A stretch of 64,000 bases of DNA from Rhodococcus wratislaviensis (GTDB lineage: Bacteria; Actinomycetota; Actinomycetes; Mycobacteriales; Mycobacteriaceae), in assembly GCF_900455735.1 (NCBI RefSeq), contig NZ_UAUI01000016.1:18501-82500 (forward strand). The letters are read 5' to 3'. A model generated the notes under the pieces. It was not told the origin of the DNA. It searched no databases and worked only from the letters and a program-made list of their open reading frames with translations. Made by a program: the position numbers and the translations under genes. Of this stretch, positions 34,408 through 45,593 are shown one piece after another. Numbering within the stretch: the stretch's first letter is position 1; the number at the start of each line of letters is the position of its first letter.

Positions 34408-35370
34408 TCAGTGGGACAGTTCGTCCCGCTTCGCTCGGGCCTTCTCGAGCGCGGTTTCCGCTTGCTTGCGGGCCCGCTTGCTCAGCACCTCACTGCGTTC
34501 CGCGGCGGTGCCGGCCCATTCGCCGCTCTTCTCGCGGGCGACCTCGGCCAATTCCGGGCCGCGCTCTTTGGCGACGTCGACGAGTTCCGCTCCGCGTTCC
34601 CTCGCCAGTTCGACGAGTTCCGCGCCGCGCTCCTTGGCGACCTCGGCCCACTCGGAGCCGTGTTCCTTGGCGATTTCGGCCCACTCGGAGCCGTGTTCCT
34701 TCGCGACGTCCGCCCACTCGGGGCCGCGGTCCGCCGCGACCTTCGCGAATTCGGCGCCACGGTCTTTCGCGATCTCGAGGAGCCCGGACCCGCGCTCGGC
34801 GGCCTCACCGGACAGGATGCGTGCGCGCTCCGACGCCGCAGCCAACGCCTCCGCGATCTCGGGACCGTGATGGTCGTGACCCGATCCGAGCGGCAGAGCC
34901 GCTGCCACGGCCTCCTGTGCGTGCCGGGCGGCGCGACGGCCACGCCAGCCGAGGGACGGCTTGCCCTCGGTGTCGACGGCGGCGATCAGCAGTCCGCCGA
35001 GCAGGCTGACGTTCTTGAGGAACTGAGTGCGCTGCGCCGCCTTCTTGGCGGGGTCGGTCTCGTTCCAGAAGTCGTGCCCCACAACGGTAGTGGGCACGAG
35101 GCTGCCGGCAAGCGCGAGGGACGCGAGTCGCGGCGCCTTCCCGGTGGCGAGAAGAATTCCGCCGCCGATCTGCACGGCGGCGTTGATCTTGACCAACGTC
35201 TCCGGGTCGGACGGGATCTTCTGCGTGACGGACCCGGGAAGCGCCTCGGTGGACTTGTCGATCAGTGGTGCGGCGGCCTGTGCTCTCTGCGCCGGATTTC
35301 GAAGTGCATCGATCCCTCCGCTGATGAAGACTGCGGACAGCAGTGGGCGAGCGATACGACGGACAAGCAT
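34408..35370 (-). CDS. DoxX-family membrane protein with C-terminal 11-residue repeats
   Basis: A 320-residue protein. Residues 1-140 are a DoxX-like membrane domain (RRIARPLLSAVFISGGIDALRNP; VQIGGGILLATGKAPRLASLALAGSLVPTT; FLKNVSLLGGLLIAAVDTEGKPSLGWRGRR). Residues 200-298 are nine tandem 11-residue units of consensus V-A-K-E-R-G-x-E-W/L-A-E, and the last 20 residues are Lys/Ala-rich. The tail should form a long, highly charged helix or right-handed coiled coil on the cytoplasmic side. DoxX proteins are linked to redox stress and quinone-associated complexes; the tail's role is unknown. A second membrane-free explanation is an LEA-like protective segment. Confidence 0.85.
   Translation of the reverse strand: MLVRRIARPLLSAVFISGGIDALRNPAQRAQAAAPLIDKSTEALPGSVTQKIPSDPETLVKINAAVQIGGGILLATGKAPRLASLALAGSLVPTTVVGHDFWNETDPAKKAAQRTQFLKNVSLLGGLLIAAVDTEGKPSLGWRGRRAARHAQEAVAAALPLGSGHDHHGPEIAEALAAASERARILSGEAAERGSGLLEIAKDRGAEFAKVAADRGPEWADVAKEHGSEWAEIAKEHGSEWAEVAKERGAELVELARERGAELVDVAKERGPELAEVAREKSGEWAGTAAERSEVLSKRARKQAETALEKARAKRDELSH
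34477..34773 (-). repeat. Nine tandem 33-bp units encoding 11-residue repeats
   Basis: Within the DoxX gene, residues 200-298. Each unit is 33 bp and encodes variants of VAKERGxEWAE; the two central units (EHGSEWAE) are nearly identical, indicating expansion by tandem duplication. Confidence 0.9.
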
Positions 35371-35538
35371 TCCTGGCCTCCCAATCTCGAGTTCTCCCGT
35401 CTCACACTAACGAGAGTTCTGGGCAGCCGTCGGCGTACGACTGAGTTGCCGAACCGACGTGCTGCCCATTCACCAGTACCCAGGGAGGCCGATCGCCAAT
35501 CGCGGACCGTTCGGTGCGCAATCGGCGATCGGGTGGGG

Positions 35539-36228
35539 TCACCAGCCGCGCTCGCGCCACTCCCCGAGGTGGGGGCGCTCGGCCCCGAGGGTGGTGTCGT
35601 CACCGTGGCCGGGGTAGACGACCGTGTCGTCGCCGTAGCGGTCGAAGAGCTTGGTTTCGACGTCGGAGAGCAGCGATGCGAACTTGCCGGCGTCGGCGGT
35701 CTTACCGACGCCGCCGGGGAAGAGGGAGTCGCCGGTGAAGAGATGGGTGCGTCCGCCGCCGGCCTCGGTGAGCGCGAGTGCGACGGAGCCGGGGGTGTGG
35801 CCGGCGAGATGGATCACGTCGAGGGTGACGTCGCCGACGGTGACCGTGTCACCGTCCTCGAGGAGACGGTCGGGCCGGACGGGCAGTGCGTCGGCGTCGA
35901 GCGGATGGGCGGCGGTGTCCACGCGGGTGGCGGCCGCGACGTCCTCGAGCGCCAGCCAGTGGTCGCCGTGCTGGTGTGTGGTGACGATCAGCTCGAGGGA
36001 CGGAGCGTGTTCGCCGATCAGTTGGTTGACGCGGTCCGCCTCGTTGGCGGCGTCGATGAGGACGGATTTTCCGGTTGTGGAACAGACGACCAGGTACACG
36101 TTGTTGTCCATGGGGCCGACGGACATCTTCGTGATCGTGGCTCCCGGAACCGTGCGGCGCTGCGGCGCCGACCCGGGGGAGACGTGGCCGGTGTACGAGT
36201 CTTCTATCACCATGGGCTGCTCGGTCAT
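35539..36228 (-). CDS. Metallo-beta-lactamase-fold hydrolase
   Basis: A 229-residue MBL-fold protein. The metal-binding motif is THQHGDHW, with further ligands in LAGHTPGS, FTGDSLFPGGVG and YPGHGDDT. This is the glyoxalase II-like arrangement, so a thioester hydrolase is likely. Start ATG 36228 (MTEQPMVIEDS) is used; a later ATG at 36213 is possible. Its position between the stress protein and uvrA matches Rv1637c in M. tuberculosis. Divergent from uvrA. The physiological substrate is unknown. Confidence 0.9.
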   Translation of the reverse strand: MTEQPMVIEDSYTGHVSPGSAPQRRTVPGATITKMSVGPMDNNVYLVVCSTTGKSVLIDAANEADRVNQLIGEHAPSLELIVTTHQHGDHWLALEDVAAATRVDTAAHPLDADALPVRPDRLLEDGDTVTVGDVTLDVIHLAGHTPGSVALALTEAGGGRTHLFTGDSLFPGGVGKTADAGKFASLLSDVETKLFDRYGDDTVVYPGHGDDTTLGAERPHLGEWRERGW

Positions 36229-36379
36229 GATGGGGAGGCTACCGTCGAATACAGGCAGGTGAGTGGCAGGGCGGCCATCCGTCCCACAGAACGTGTCGGT
36301 GCCCCGGCTTACCATGGCACGGCCAGAGGGCCCAGCATTCATGCGTGTCCTCGGCTGTCGAACAATGAAGGGACTTGGA

Positions 36380-39376
<2,997 letters not shown>

Positions 39377-39382
39377 GTTCGG

Positions 39383-40129
39383 TCAGTCCCTCGCGGCCGC
39401 GTCGATCGCGGTCGCGAGGTCTGCGGGCCGTGACCACATCGGCCAGTGACCGGTCGGCAGATCGACGTACTCGACCTTCGCGATCTGAGCGAGTTCGGCG
39501 GCCATCGGATGGCCCGCGCCTGCCATCTGCTGAATGACCTCCGACGGGAAGCTGGTGCAGATCACCGTGGTAGGCACGTCCAGCCGGCCGCTGTCGCGGA
39601 GTTCGATCCTGTCCCTCGCGGGACCGGCCGGTTCGGGCACTGCGCGGTTACGGAACGTCTCGAGCACGACGTCGTCGAGTCCGTCGAGACTGCTGCCCTC
39701 GGCCTCGAGTTCGGACCACGACGGAAGCGGGATCTCGGTGACCGAAGGATCGAGATCCTCACGGAGTGCGGTGCCGTTCTGCAGTGGTCCCGAGTCGACG
39801 TAGACGATGCGGGCCAGTCGGCCGTGCACCCGATCGCTCGCCGCGTAGGCCACCGGTCCCGCACCGCTGTGCGCGACGAGCACAACCCGCTCCGACGACG
39901 GTGTGTTCGCGACGACGTCAGCGATTGCGGAGATGTGATCGTCCAGTCGGATGCCGGCGCGGTCGCTGTCCGCGGAGCCGAGTCCGGGCAACGTCACCGC
40001 GGTGACGTGGTGTCCTCGCCGGACCAGGTCGGAAGCCACTGCCTCCCAAGCCCATGCGCCGAGCCAGAATCCGGGAGCCAGGATGATGTGAGTGTCTGTG
40101 CTGTCGTGTGCTTCGCTTGTCTGGGTCAT
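39383..40129 (-). CDS. Alpha/beta hydrolase
   Basis: A 248-residue cytosolic alpha/beta hydrolase starting MTQTSEAHD. It has the oxyanion-hole segment ILAPGFWLGAWAWE and nucleophile elbow AHSGAG (Ser nucleophile). The catalytic His is probably in DLPTGHWPMW near the C terminus, and an Asp/Glu lies between. It resembles esterase or enol-lactone hydrolase-type enzymes (RutD/EstC-like). Its stop is six bases from uvrA's (convergent). Divergent from a WYL-domain regulator with repeated TGTCAC elements between them, so it is the likely regulated gene. The substrate is unknown. Confidence 0.88.
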   Translation of the reverse strand: MTQTSEAHDSTDTHIILAPGFWLGAWAWEAVASDLVRRGHHVTAVTLPGLGSADSDRAGIRLDDHISAIADVVANTPSSERVVLVAHSGAGPVAYAASDRVHGRLARIVYVDSGPLQNGTALREDLDPSVTEIPLPSWSELEAEGSSLDGLDDVVLETFRNRAVPEPAGPARDRIELRDSGRLDVPTTVICTSFPSEVIQQMAGAGHPMAAELAQIAKVEYVDLPTGHWPMWSRPADLATAIDAAARD

Positions 40130-40152
40130 GAGACAAGAGTGAACCCGTAACG

Positions 40153-40182
40153 GTGACATCTGCGTGTCACCGTATGTGTCAC
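40153..40182. promoter_or_regulatory. Operator-like GTGACA/TGTCAC elements between hydrolase and WYL regulator
   Basis: GTGACA at 40153, TGTCAC at 40165 and TGTCAC at 40177: three half sites at exact 12-bp spacing, the first two forming an 18-bp palindrome GTGACATCTGCGTGTCAC. It lies 24 bases upstream of the hydrolase start. Confidence 0.58.
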
Positions 40183-40248
40183 AGTCGCATAACGGAATCG
40201 GTCGGTCAGAATCGGGACTTTGCCGGGGTCGTTCGGCAGACTGCCCTC

Positions 40249-40950
40249 ATGGACCGCGCCGCTCGCCTCCACGCCCTGACCGAAGAACTGCGCCGTGCGG
40301 GTGACCGGGGCCGGACCGCGGAGCAGTTGGCGGCGCAGTTCGAGGTGACCACCCGGACGATCAAGCGGGACATCGCCGTGCTGCAGTCCTCGGGTGCCCC
40401 GATCTGGGCCACTGCCGGGCCGGGTGGGGGATACGGGATCATCGGGAACGGCACGTTGCCGCCCGTGAATTTCACGCCCGCGCAAGCGGTCTCGGTGGCC
40501 CTGGCCCTCACGGCGTTTCGCGATGCGCCGTTCGCGACCGACGGCCGCGCCGCGCTGGCCAAGCTGCTCGACGTGATGGATGCCGAGTCGAGGGAGCGGG
40601 TGCACCGACTCGGCGCGAAGGTGTGGATCCGGCGAGACGACGACACGGCGAGCGCGGAACCACGCATCCGCCGCGTCGTCGAAGACGCAGTGCAGCGCGA
40701 ACTGCTGGTGTCGCTCCGATATGTGGACCGGGACGGTGAGCGCACCGACCGCGTCGTCGAACCGCACCTTCTCGCTCACACGAGGGGATCGTGGTTCCTC
40801 GTCGCGTGGTGCCTGAGCCGCGCGGGTGTGCGGTGGTTCCGGCTGGACCGGGTGTCCGACGCCACCCTCACCGGCCGGTCGTTCGTCCCGCGCGATCCGA
40901 GTCTCTTCGGCGAACCGCCGGCCGACGCGCGCAGCGTGTTCGAGCGCTGA
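40249..40950 (+). CDS. HTH/WYL-domain transcriptional regulator (YafY-like)
   Basis: A 233-residue regulator. An N-terminal winged helix at residues 1-60 (RLHALTEELRRAG; TAEQLAAQFEVTTRTIKRDIAVLQSSG) leads into a middle region and a C-terminal WYL domain (around ELLVSLRYVDRDGERTDRVVEPHLLAHTRGSWFLVAWC; the family WYL triad appears as WFL). WYL domains bind nucleotides or other small ligands. It probably controls the divergent alpha/beta hydrolase and itself through the TGTCAC elements. ATG 40249 begins MDRAARLHAL; longer starts run through those elements. Confidence 0.88.
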   Translation: MDRAARLHALTEELRRAGDRGRTAEQLAAQFEVTTRTIKRDIAVLQSSGAPIWATAGPGGGYGIIGNGTLPPVNFTPAQAVSVALALTAFRDAPFATDGRAALAKLLDVMDAESRERVHRLGAKVWIRRDDDTASAEPRIRRVVEDAVQRELLVSLRYVDRDGERTDRVVEPHLLAHTRGSWFLVAWCLSRAGVRWFRLDRVSDATLTGRSFVPRDPSLFGEPPADARSVFER

Positions 40951-40957
40951 GATTCGA

Positions 40958-41371
40958 TCAGAGCGCGCGGGCGGCGGCCACGGATCGGTTCAGCAACGAG
41001 ACGAGAACCGACTCGTCGACGTCGGCGAGCTTCTTGACGTACAGGCAGCCCTTGCCGAGTGTGTGCTTGCCGAGCGCGGCGAGTTCGGCCTCGTGCTCGG
41101 AAAAGTCGAGCGAGAGGTACAGGGTGAGTGCCGCGGCCCGGGGCGAGAAGCCGATCAGTGCGGTATCGCCCTCGTGTCCGCTGGCATACCTGTAGTGGCG
41201 CGAGCCGAACCCGACGATGCTGGTGCCCCACATCGCGGCGGGCTCCCCGCTCGCGGCGGTGAGCAGTTCCACCAGGTGTGTGCTGTCGGCGCGCTTGACC
41301 GGGTCGGCGATCGTGGCGAGGAACTCGTCGACGTCGGCCGGTGTCTGCGCGGTCTTGTTGCGGCTCGCCAT
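40958..41371 (-). CDS. DUF1801 domain protein
   Basis: A 137-residue protein with the DUF1801 pattern: DVDEFLATIADPVKRADSTHLVELLTAASG, MWGTSIVGFGSRHYRYASGHEGD and FSPRAAALTLYLSLDF landmarks. The fold is like that of YdhG/CyaY-type proteins; no biochemical role is assigned. It starts one base after the DUF1844 gene's stop on the same strand, so the two are probably co-transcribed. Convergent with the WYL regulator, 7 bases apart. Confidence 0.83.
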   Translation of the reverse strand: MASRNKTAQTPADVDEFLATIADPVKRADSTHLVELLTAASGEPAAMWGTSIVGFGSRHYRYASGHEGDTALIGFSPRAAALTLYLSLDFSEHEAELAALGKHTLGKGCLYVKKLADVDESVLVSLLNRSVAAARAL

Positions 41372-41372
41372 G

Positions 41373-41756
41373 TCAGTACACGGGGCCGGTGTACTTCTCG
41401 CCCGGACCCTTGCCCGGCTCGTCCGGGTGCGAGGACGCTTCGCGGAAGGCGCGCTGCAGCGCCTGGAGGCCTTCCCGGATCGGTCCCGCGTGCGGTCCGA
41501 GGTACTCGATGGACGCGGTCACCAGGCCGGCGAGGGCGGTGATGACCCGGCGGGCCTCGTCGAGGTCGCGGTGGGGGCTGGAGTCGGGGTCGGCGTCGGA
41601 GAGACCGAGTTTCTCGGCTGCCGAACTCATGAGCATGACCGCGGCGCGGCTGATGACCTCGACCGAGGGCACGTCGGCCAGTTCCCGGACGTCGGTATTC
41701 TGGTCACCGCCGGTCAGGGTGCCGTCGTTCGGGGTGTCATCGATGTTGTCCGTCAT
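41373..41756 (-). CDS. DUF1844 domain protein
   Basis: A 127-residue protein with the DUF1844 core VISRAAVMLMSSAAEKLGLSD, then DLDEARRVITALAGLV. The ends are acidic and charged (MTDNIDDTPNDG; GKGPGEKYTGPVY). DUF1844 proteins are small, conserved in actinobacteria near infC, and have no known function. It is the first gene of a two-gene minus-strand unit with DUF1801. It faces away from infC, so the long region to its right holds both its promoter and the infC leader. Confidence 0.83.
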   Translation of the reverse strand: MTDNIDDTPNDGTLTGGDQNTDVRELADVPSVEVISRAAVMLMSSAAEKLGLSDADPDSSPHRDLDEARRVITALAGLVTASIEYLGPHAGPIREGLQALQRAFREASSHPDEPGKGPGEKYTGPVY

Positions 41757-41990
41757 GCCTTAGAGGATTCCACCAGCGTCCGCCGGCGCAACGTCCCGGT
41801 ATCGATTAGCTCACGACGTGCGCAAATGTTACTCTTGACCCAACGACCGCCTTCGGATTTGTCGGGGGCAGCAAGTGGAGTCCGACTCCCACCTCTGCGC
41901 GGCAGGTAAAACTGCAGTTCAGTGGTCCGGTCGCTCGGCCCGAGGTTACTCGGTTCGAGTTCCTCGAGTGTGAGGAGATGAGGGATCGGC

Positions 41991-42011
41991 GTGAGCCGTG
42001 AGTTCGTCTGA
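41991..42011 (+). CDS. Possible leader peptide (6 codons) before the infC attenuator
   Basis: GTG-initiated frame coding for MSREFV and ending TGA, preceded by AGGGA at a fitting distance. It ends 14 bases before the attenuator stem. Short frames arise often by chance, so this is tentative. Confidence 0.25.
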   Translation: MSREFV

Positions 42012-42025
42012 TCGGTCGACATCGG

Positions 42026-42067
42026 GCCCCGCATGGTGAGAGTCATTCACCGCAGCGGGGCTTTTTT
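42026..42067 (+). terminator. Intrinsic terminator (attenuator) in the infC leader
   Basis: GCCCCGC (42026-42032) pairs with GCGGGGC (42055-42061), and GGTGA pairs with TCACC inside, separated by a small internal loop; the apical loop is 7 bases. Six T residues follow at 42062-42067. It stands about 67 bases before the infC start, so read-through must be regulated or partial. Confidence 0.8.
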
Positions 42068-42133
42068 GTTGGGAATCCGGGCGTACGGGCTGCTGGCGGT
42101 CTCGAGACAAGACCGTTCAACCTAGGAGGCCCC

Positions 42134-42790
<657 letters not shown>

Positions 42791-42847
42791 TCCGACTACA
42801 CCAGCACGACCCGGATCACGGTCCGGATACAGAGAACTGAGGACTCC

Positions 42848-43042
42848 ATGCCCAAGTCGAAGACCCACAGCGGCACCGCGAAGCGATTCAAGGTGTCCGG
42901 CAGCGGAAAGATCCTGCGCCAGAAGGCCGGTCGCCGCCACCTGCTCGAGCACAAGGCCACGAAGGTGACCCGTCGCCTCGATGGCGTGGCAGTCGTCAGC
43001 AAGGCTGACACTCCTCGCATCAAGCGCCTGCTCGACATCTGA
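42848..43042 (+). CDS. rpmI: 50S ribosomal protein L35
   Basis: A 64-residue basic protein with the L35 hallmark start [15 protein letters not shown] and [14 protein letters not shown]. It lies 57 bases after infC and 63 before rplT in the conserved infC-rpmI-rplT operon. Confidence 0.97.
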   Translation: MPKSKTHSGTAKRFKVSGSGKILRQKAGRRHLLEHKATKVTRRLDGVAVVSKADTPRIKRLLDI

Positions 43043-43105
43043 GTCGACACCCTTTTACTGACCACCCGGGGCAGCTCACCGCCCCAAGATTGACAGGATT
43101 TTTCA

Positions 43106-43495
43106 GTGGCACGCGTAAAGAGGGCGGTAAACGCCCAGAAGAAGCGTCGTTCGATTCTCGAAGCCTCCAGCGGCTACCGCGGACAGCGCTCGCGCCTGTA
43201 CCGCAAGGCGAAGGAACAGCAGCTCCACTCGCTGACCTACGCCTACCGTGACCGCCGCGCGCGCAAGGGCGACTTCCGCAAGCTGTGGATCACGCGTATC
43301 AACGCTGCTGCACGGGCGAACGACATCACGTACAACCGCCTGATCCAGGGTCTGCGTCTGGCCGAGATCGAGGTCGACCGTAAGAACCTCGCCGAGCTGG
43401 CCGTTTCCGACGCGGCGGCATTCGCCGGCCTCGTGGCCCTCGCCAAGGCGGCGCTCCCGGCCGACGTGAACGCTCCGGCCGGAGAAGCAGCCTGA
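43106..43495 (+). CDS. rplT: 50S ribosomal protein L20
   Basis: A 129-residue, highly basic protein: [52 protein letters not shown] landmarks. L20 is needed for early 50S assembly and, in other bacteria, binds the leader of this operon to repress it. The third gene of infC-rpmI-rplT. A strong hairpin with a short T run follows at 43527-43574 and reaches into the next gene. Confidence 0.97.
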
Positions 43496-43526
43496 GTCTC
43501 GCAGCACCCCGGCCTTCAGAGCCTCG

Positions 43527-43574
43527 GAAACGACCCGTGGACCCGCTCACCGAGCGCACCCCACGGGTCGTTTC
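43527..43574 (+). terminator. Hairpin across the start of the SpoU methyltransferase gene
   Basis: Perfect 14-bp arms (43527-43540 with 43561-43574) with a 20-base loop that itself can form a GCTC/GAGC stem, followed by T-rich sequence. The GTG start at 43537 lies inside the left arm, so the structure may both end the rplT transcript and mask translation of the next gene. Confidence 0.7.
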
Positions 43575-44346
43575 TGCTGTCAAGCTGCTCCGCACCGCGG
43601 AACGCCGCAAGGTCGGGCGCTTCCTGGTGGAGGGCGAGAACTCCGTCGGCGAGGCACTCGGCACCCGCCCCGTGCACGACCTCTTCTACACCGAGGATGC
43701 GGAGCAGCGGTACTCGACACTGATCGACCGGGCGCATTCTGCCGGCGTCCGGACGTCGCTGGTGACGGACCGTGCGGTTCGAGCGCTCAGCGACACGGTG
43801 ACCCCGCCGGGTCTCGTCGCGGTGTGCGATCTCCTCGACGTTCCGCTGGCGGAGGCGATAGGCCCCGGAACTCGTTTGCTCGCGGTTCCGGTCGCGGTCG
43901 CGGAGCCCGGCAACGCGGGCACCGTCATCCGGGTAGCCGATGCGGTGGGCGCGGACGCGGCGATTCTCGCGGGCGACAGCGTCGACCCGCACAACGGCAA
44001 ATGCGTCCGTGCGTCCGCCGGAAGCCTCTTCCACCTCCCGGTGGTGCGTGAGCGGGACACCGCGGCGGTCCTCGACAGCATCAGCGCGGCGGGGATTCAG
44101 TTGCTCGCCACGGCGGCCGACGGCGAAGTCGATCTGGACGATGCCGACGAGCTGCTGGCCCGCCCCACGGCGTGGCTGTTCGGCAACGAGGCCCACGGCC
44201 TCGACGCAGCGACCTCGGCGCGAGCCGATCACCGGGTGCGGATTCCGATCCACGGCCGAGCCGAGAGCCTCAACCTGGCGACGGCGGCGTCGATCTGCCT
44301 GTACTCGAGCGCGCGGGTCCAGAACCGCAGGCGAACCGACAGCTGA
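43537..44346 (+). CDS. TrmH/SpoU-family RNA 2'-O-methyltransferase
   Basis: A 269-residue SPOUT methyltransferase. An N-terminal RNA-binding substrate domain (LLRTAERRKVGRFLVEGENSV) precedes the knotted catalytic domain with the three SpoU motifs: PGNAGTVIRVADAVGAD, WLFGNEAHGL and IHGRAESLNLATAASI. It should methylate a ribose in rRNA or tRNA; the M. tuberculosis gene in this position (Rv1644) is called tsnR. GTG 43537 gives the family N terminus (LTERTPRVVSAVKLL) but is buried in a hairpin. It lies 41 bases after rplT. Confidence 0.9.
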   Translation: MDPLTERTPRVVSAVKLLRTAERRKVGRFLVEGENSVGEALGTRPVHDLFYTEDAEQRYSTLIDRAHSAGVRTSLVTDRAVRALSDTVTPPGLVAVCDLLDVPLAEAIGPGTRLLAVPVAVAEPGNAGTVIRVADAVGADAAILAGDSVDPHNGKCVRASAGSLFHLPVVRERDTAAVLDSISAAGIQLLATAADGEVDLDDADELLARPTAWLFGNEAHGLDAATSARADHRVRIPIHGRAESLNLATAASICLYSSARVQNRRRTDS

Positions 44347-44425
44347 AACGGCGAAAATCGGATCGCATAGGATTTGACGGCGAGCTGTTTCGGTTTCGTC
44401 GAGAGTGTTGACTGAAAGAACTTAA

Positions 44426-45526
<1,101 letters not shown>

Positions 45527-45593
45527 CCCCGCGTCACCCGAATCCCGTCCACCACAGTCACGACATTTTCACGAACGAGAGAGCTGAGCAGAC

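Larger units (their letters stand above)
41757..42133 (+). other. Long infC leader region without a protein gene
   Basis: These 377 bases hold no convincing gene except a possible 6-codon leader peptide (41991-42011). There are several hairpin-forming segments, including an imperfect stem around GTGGAGTCCGACTCCCAC near 41875-41892, and a clear intrinsic terminator at 42026-42067. The open frame on the minus strand here lacks family resemblance. I infer a regulated leader of the infC-rpmI-rplT operon. A candidate promoter near 41825-41860 is not clear enough to call. Confidence 0.6.

Noticed and set aside
36355..36366. LexA/SOS box before uvrA (TCGAACAATG)
   Set aside because: Only one half of the expected TCGAAC-N4-GTTCGA palindrome is present; the second arm does not match.
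41753..42046. Open frame of 97 codons on the minus strand opposite the infC leader
   Set aside because: No family resemblance, low-complexity mix of residues, and it overlaps the DUF1844 start and the structured leader. Better explained as chance in high-GC DNA.
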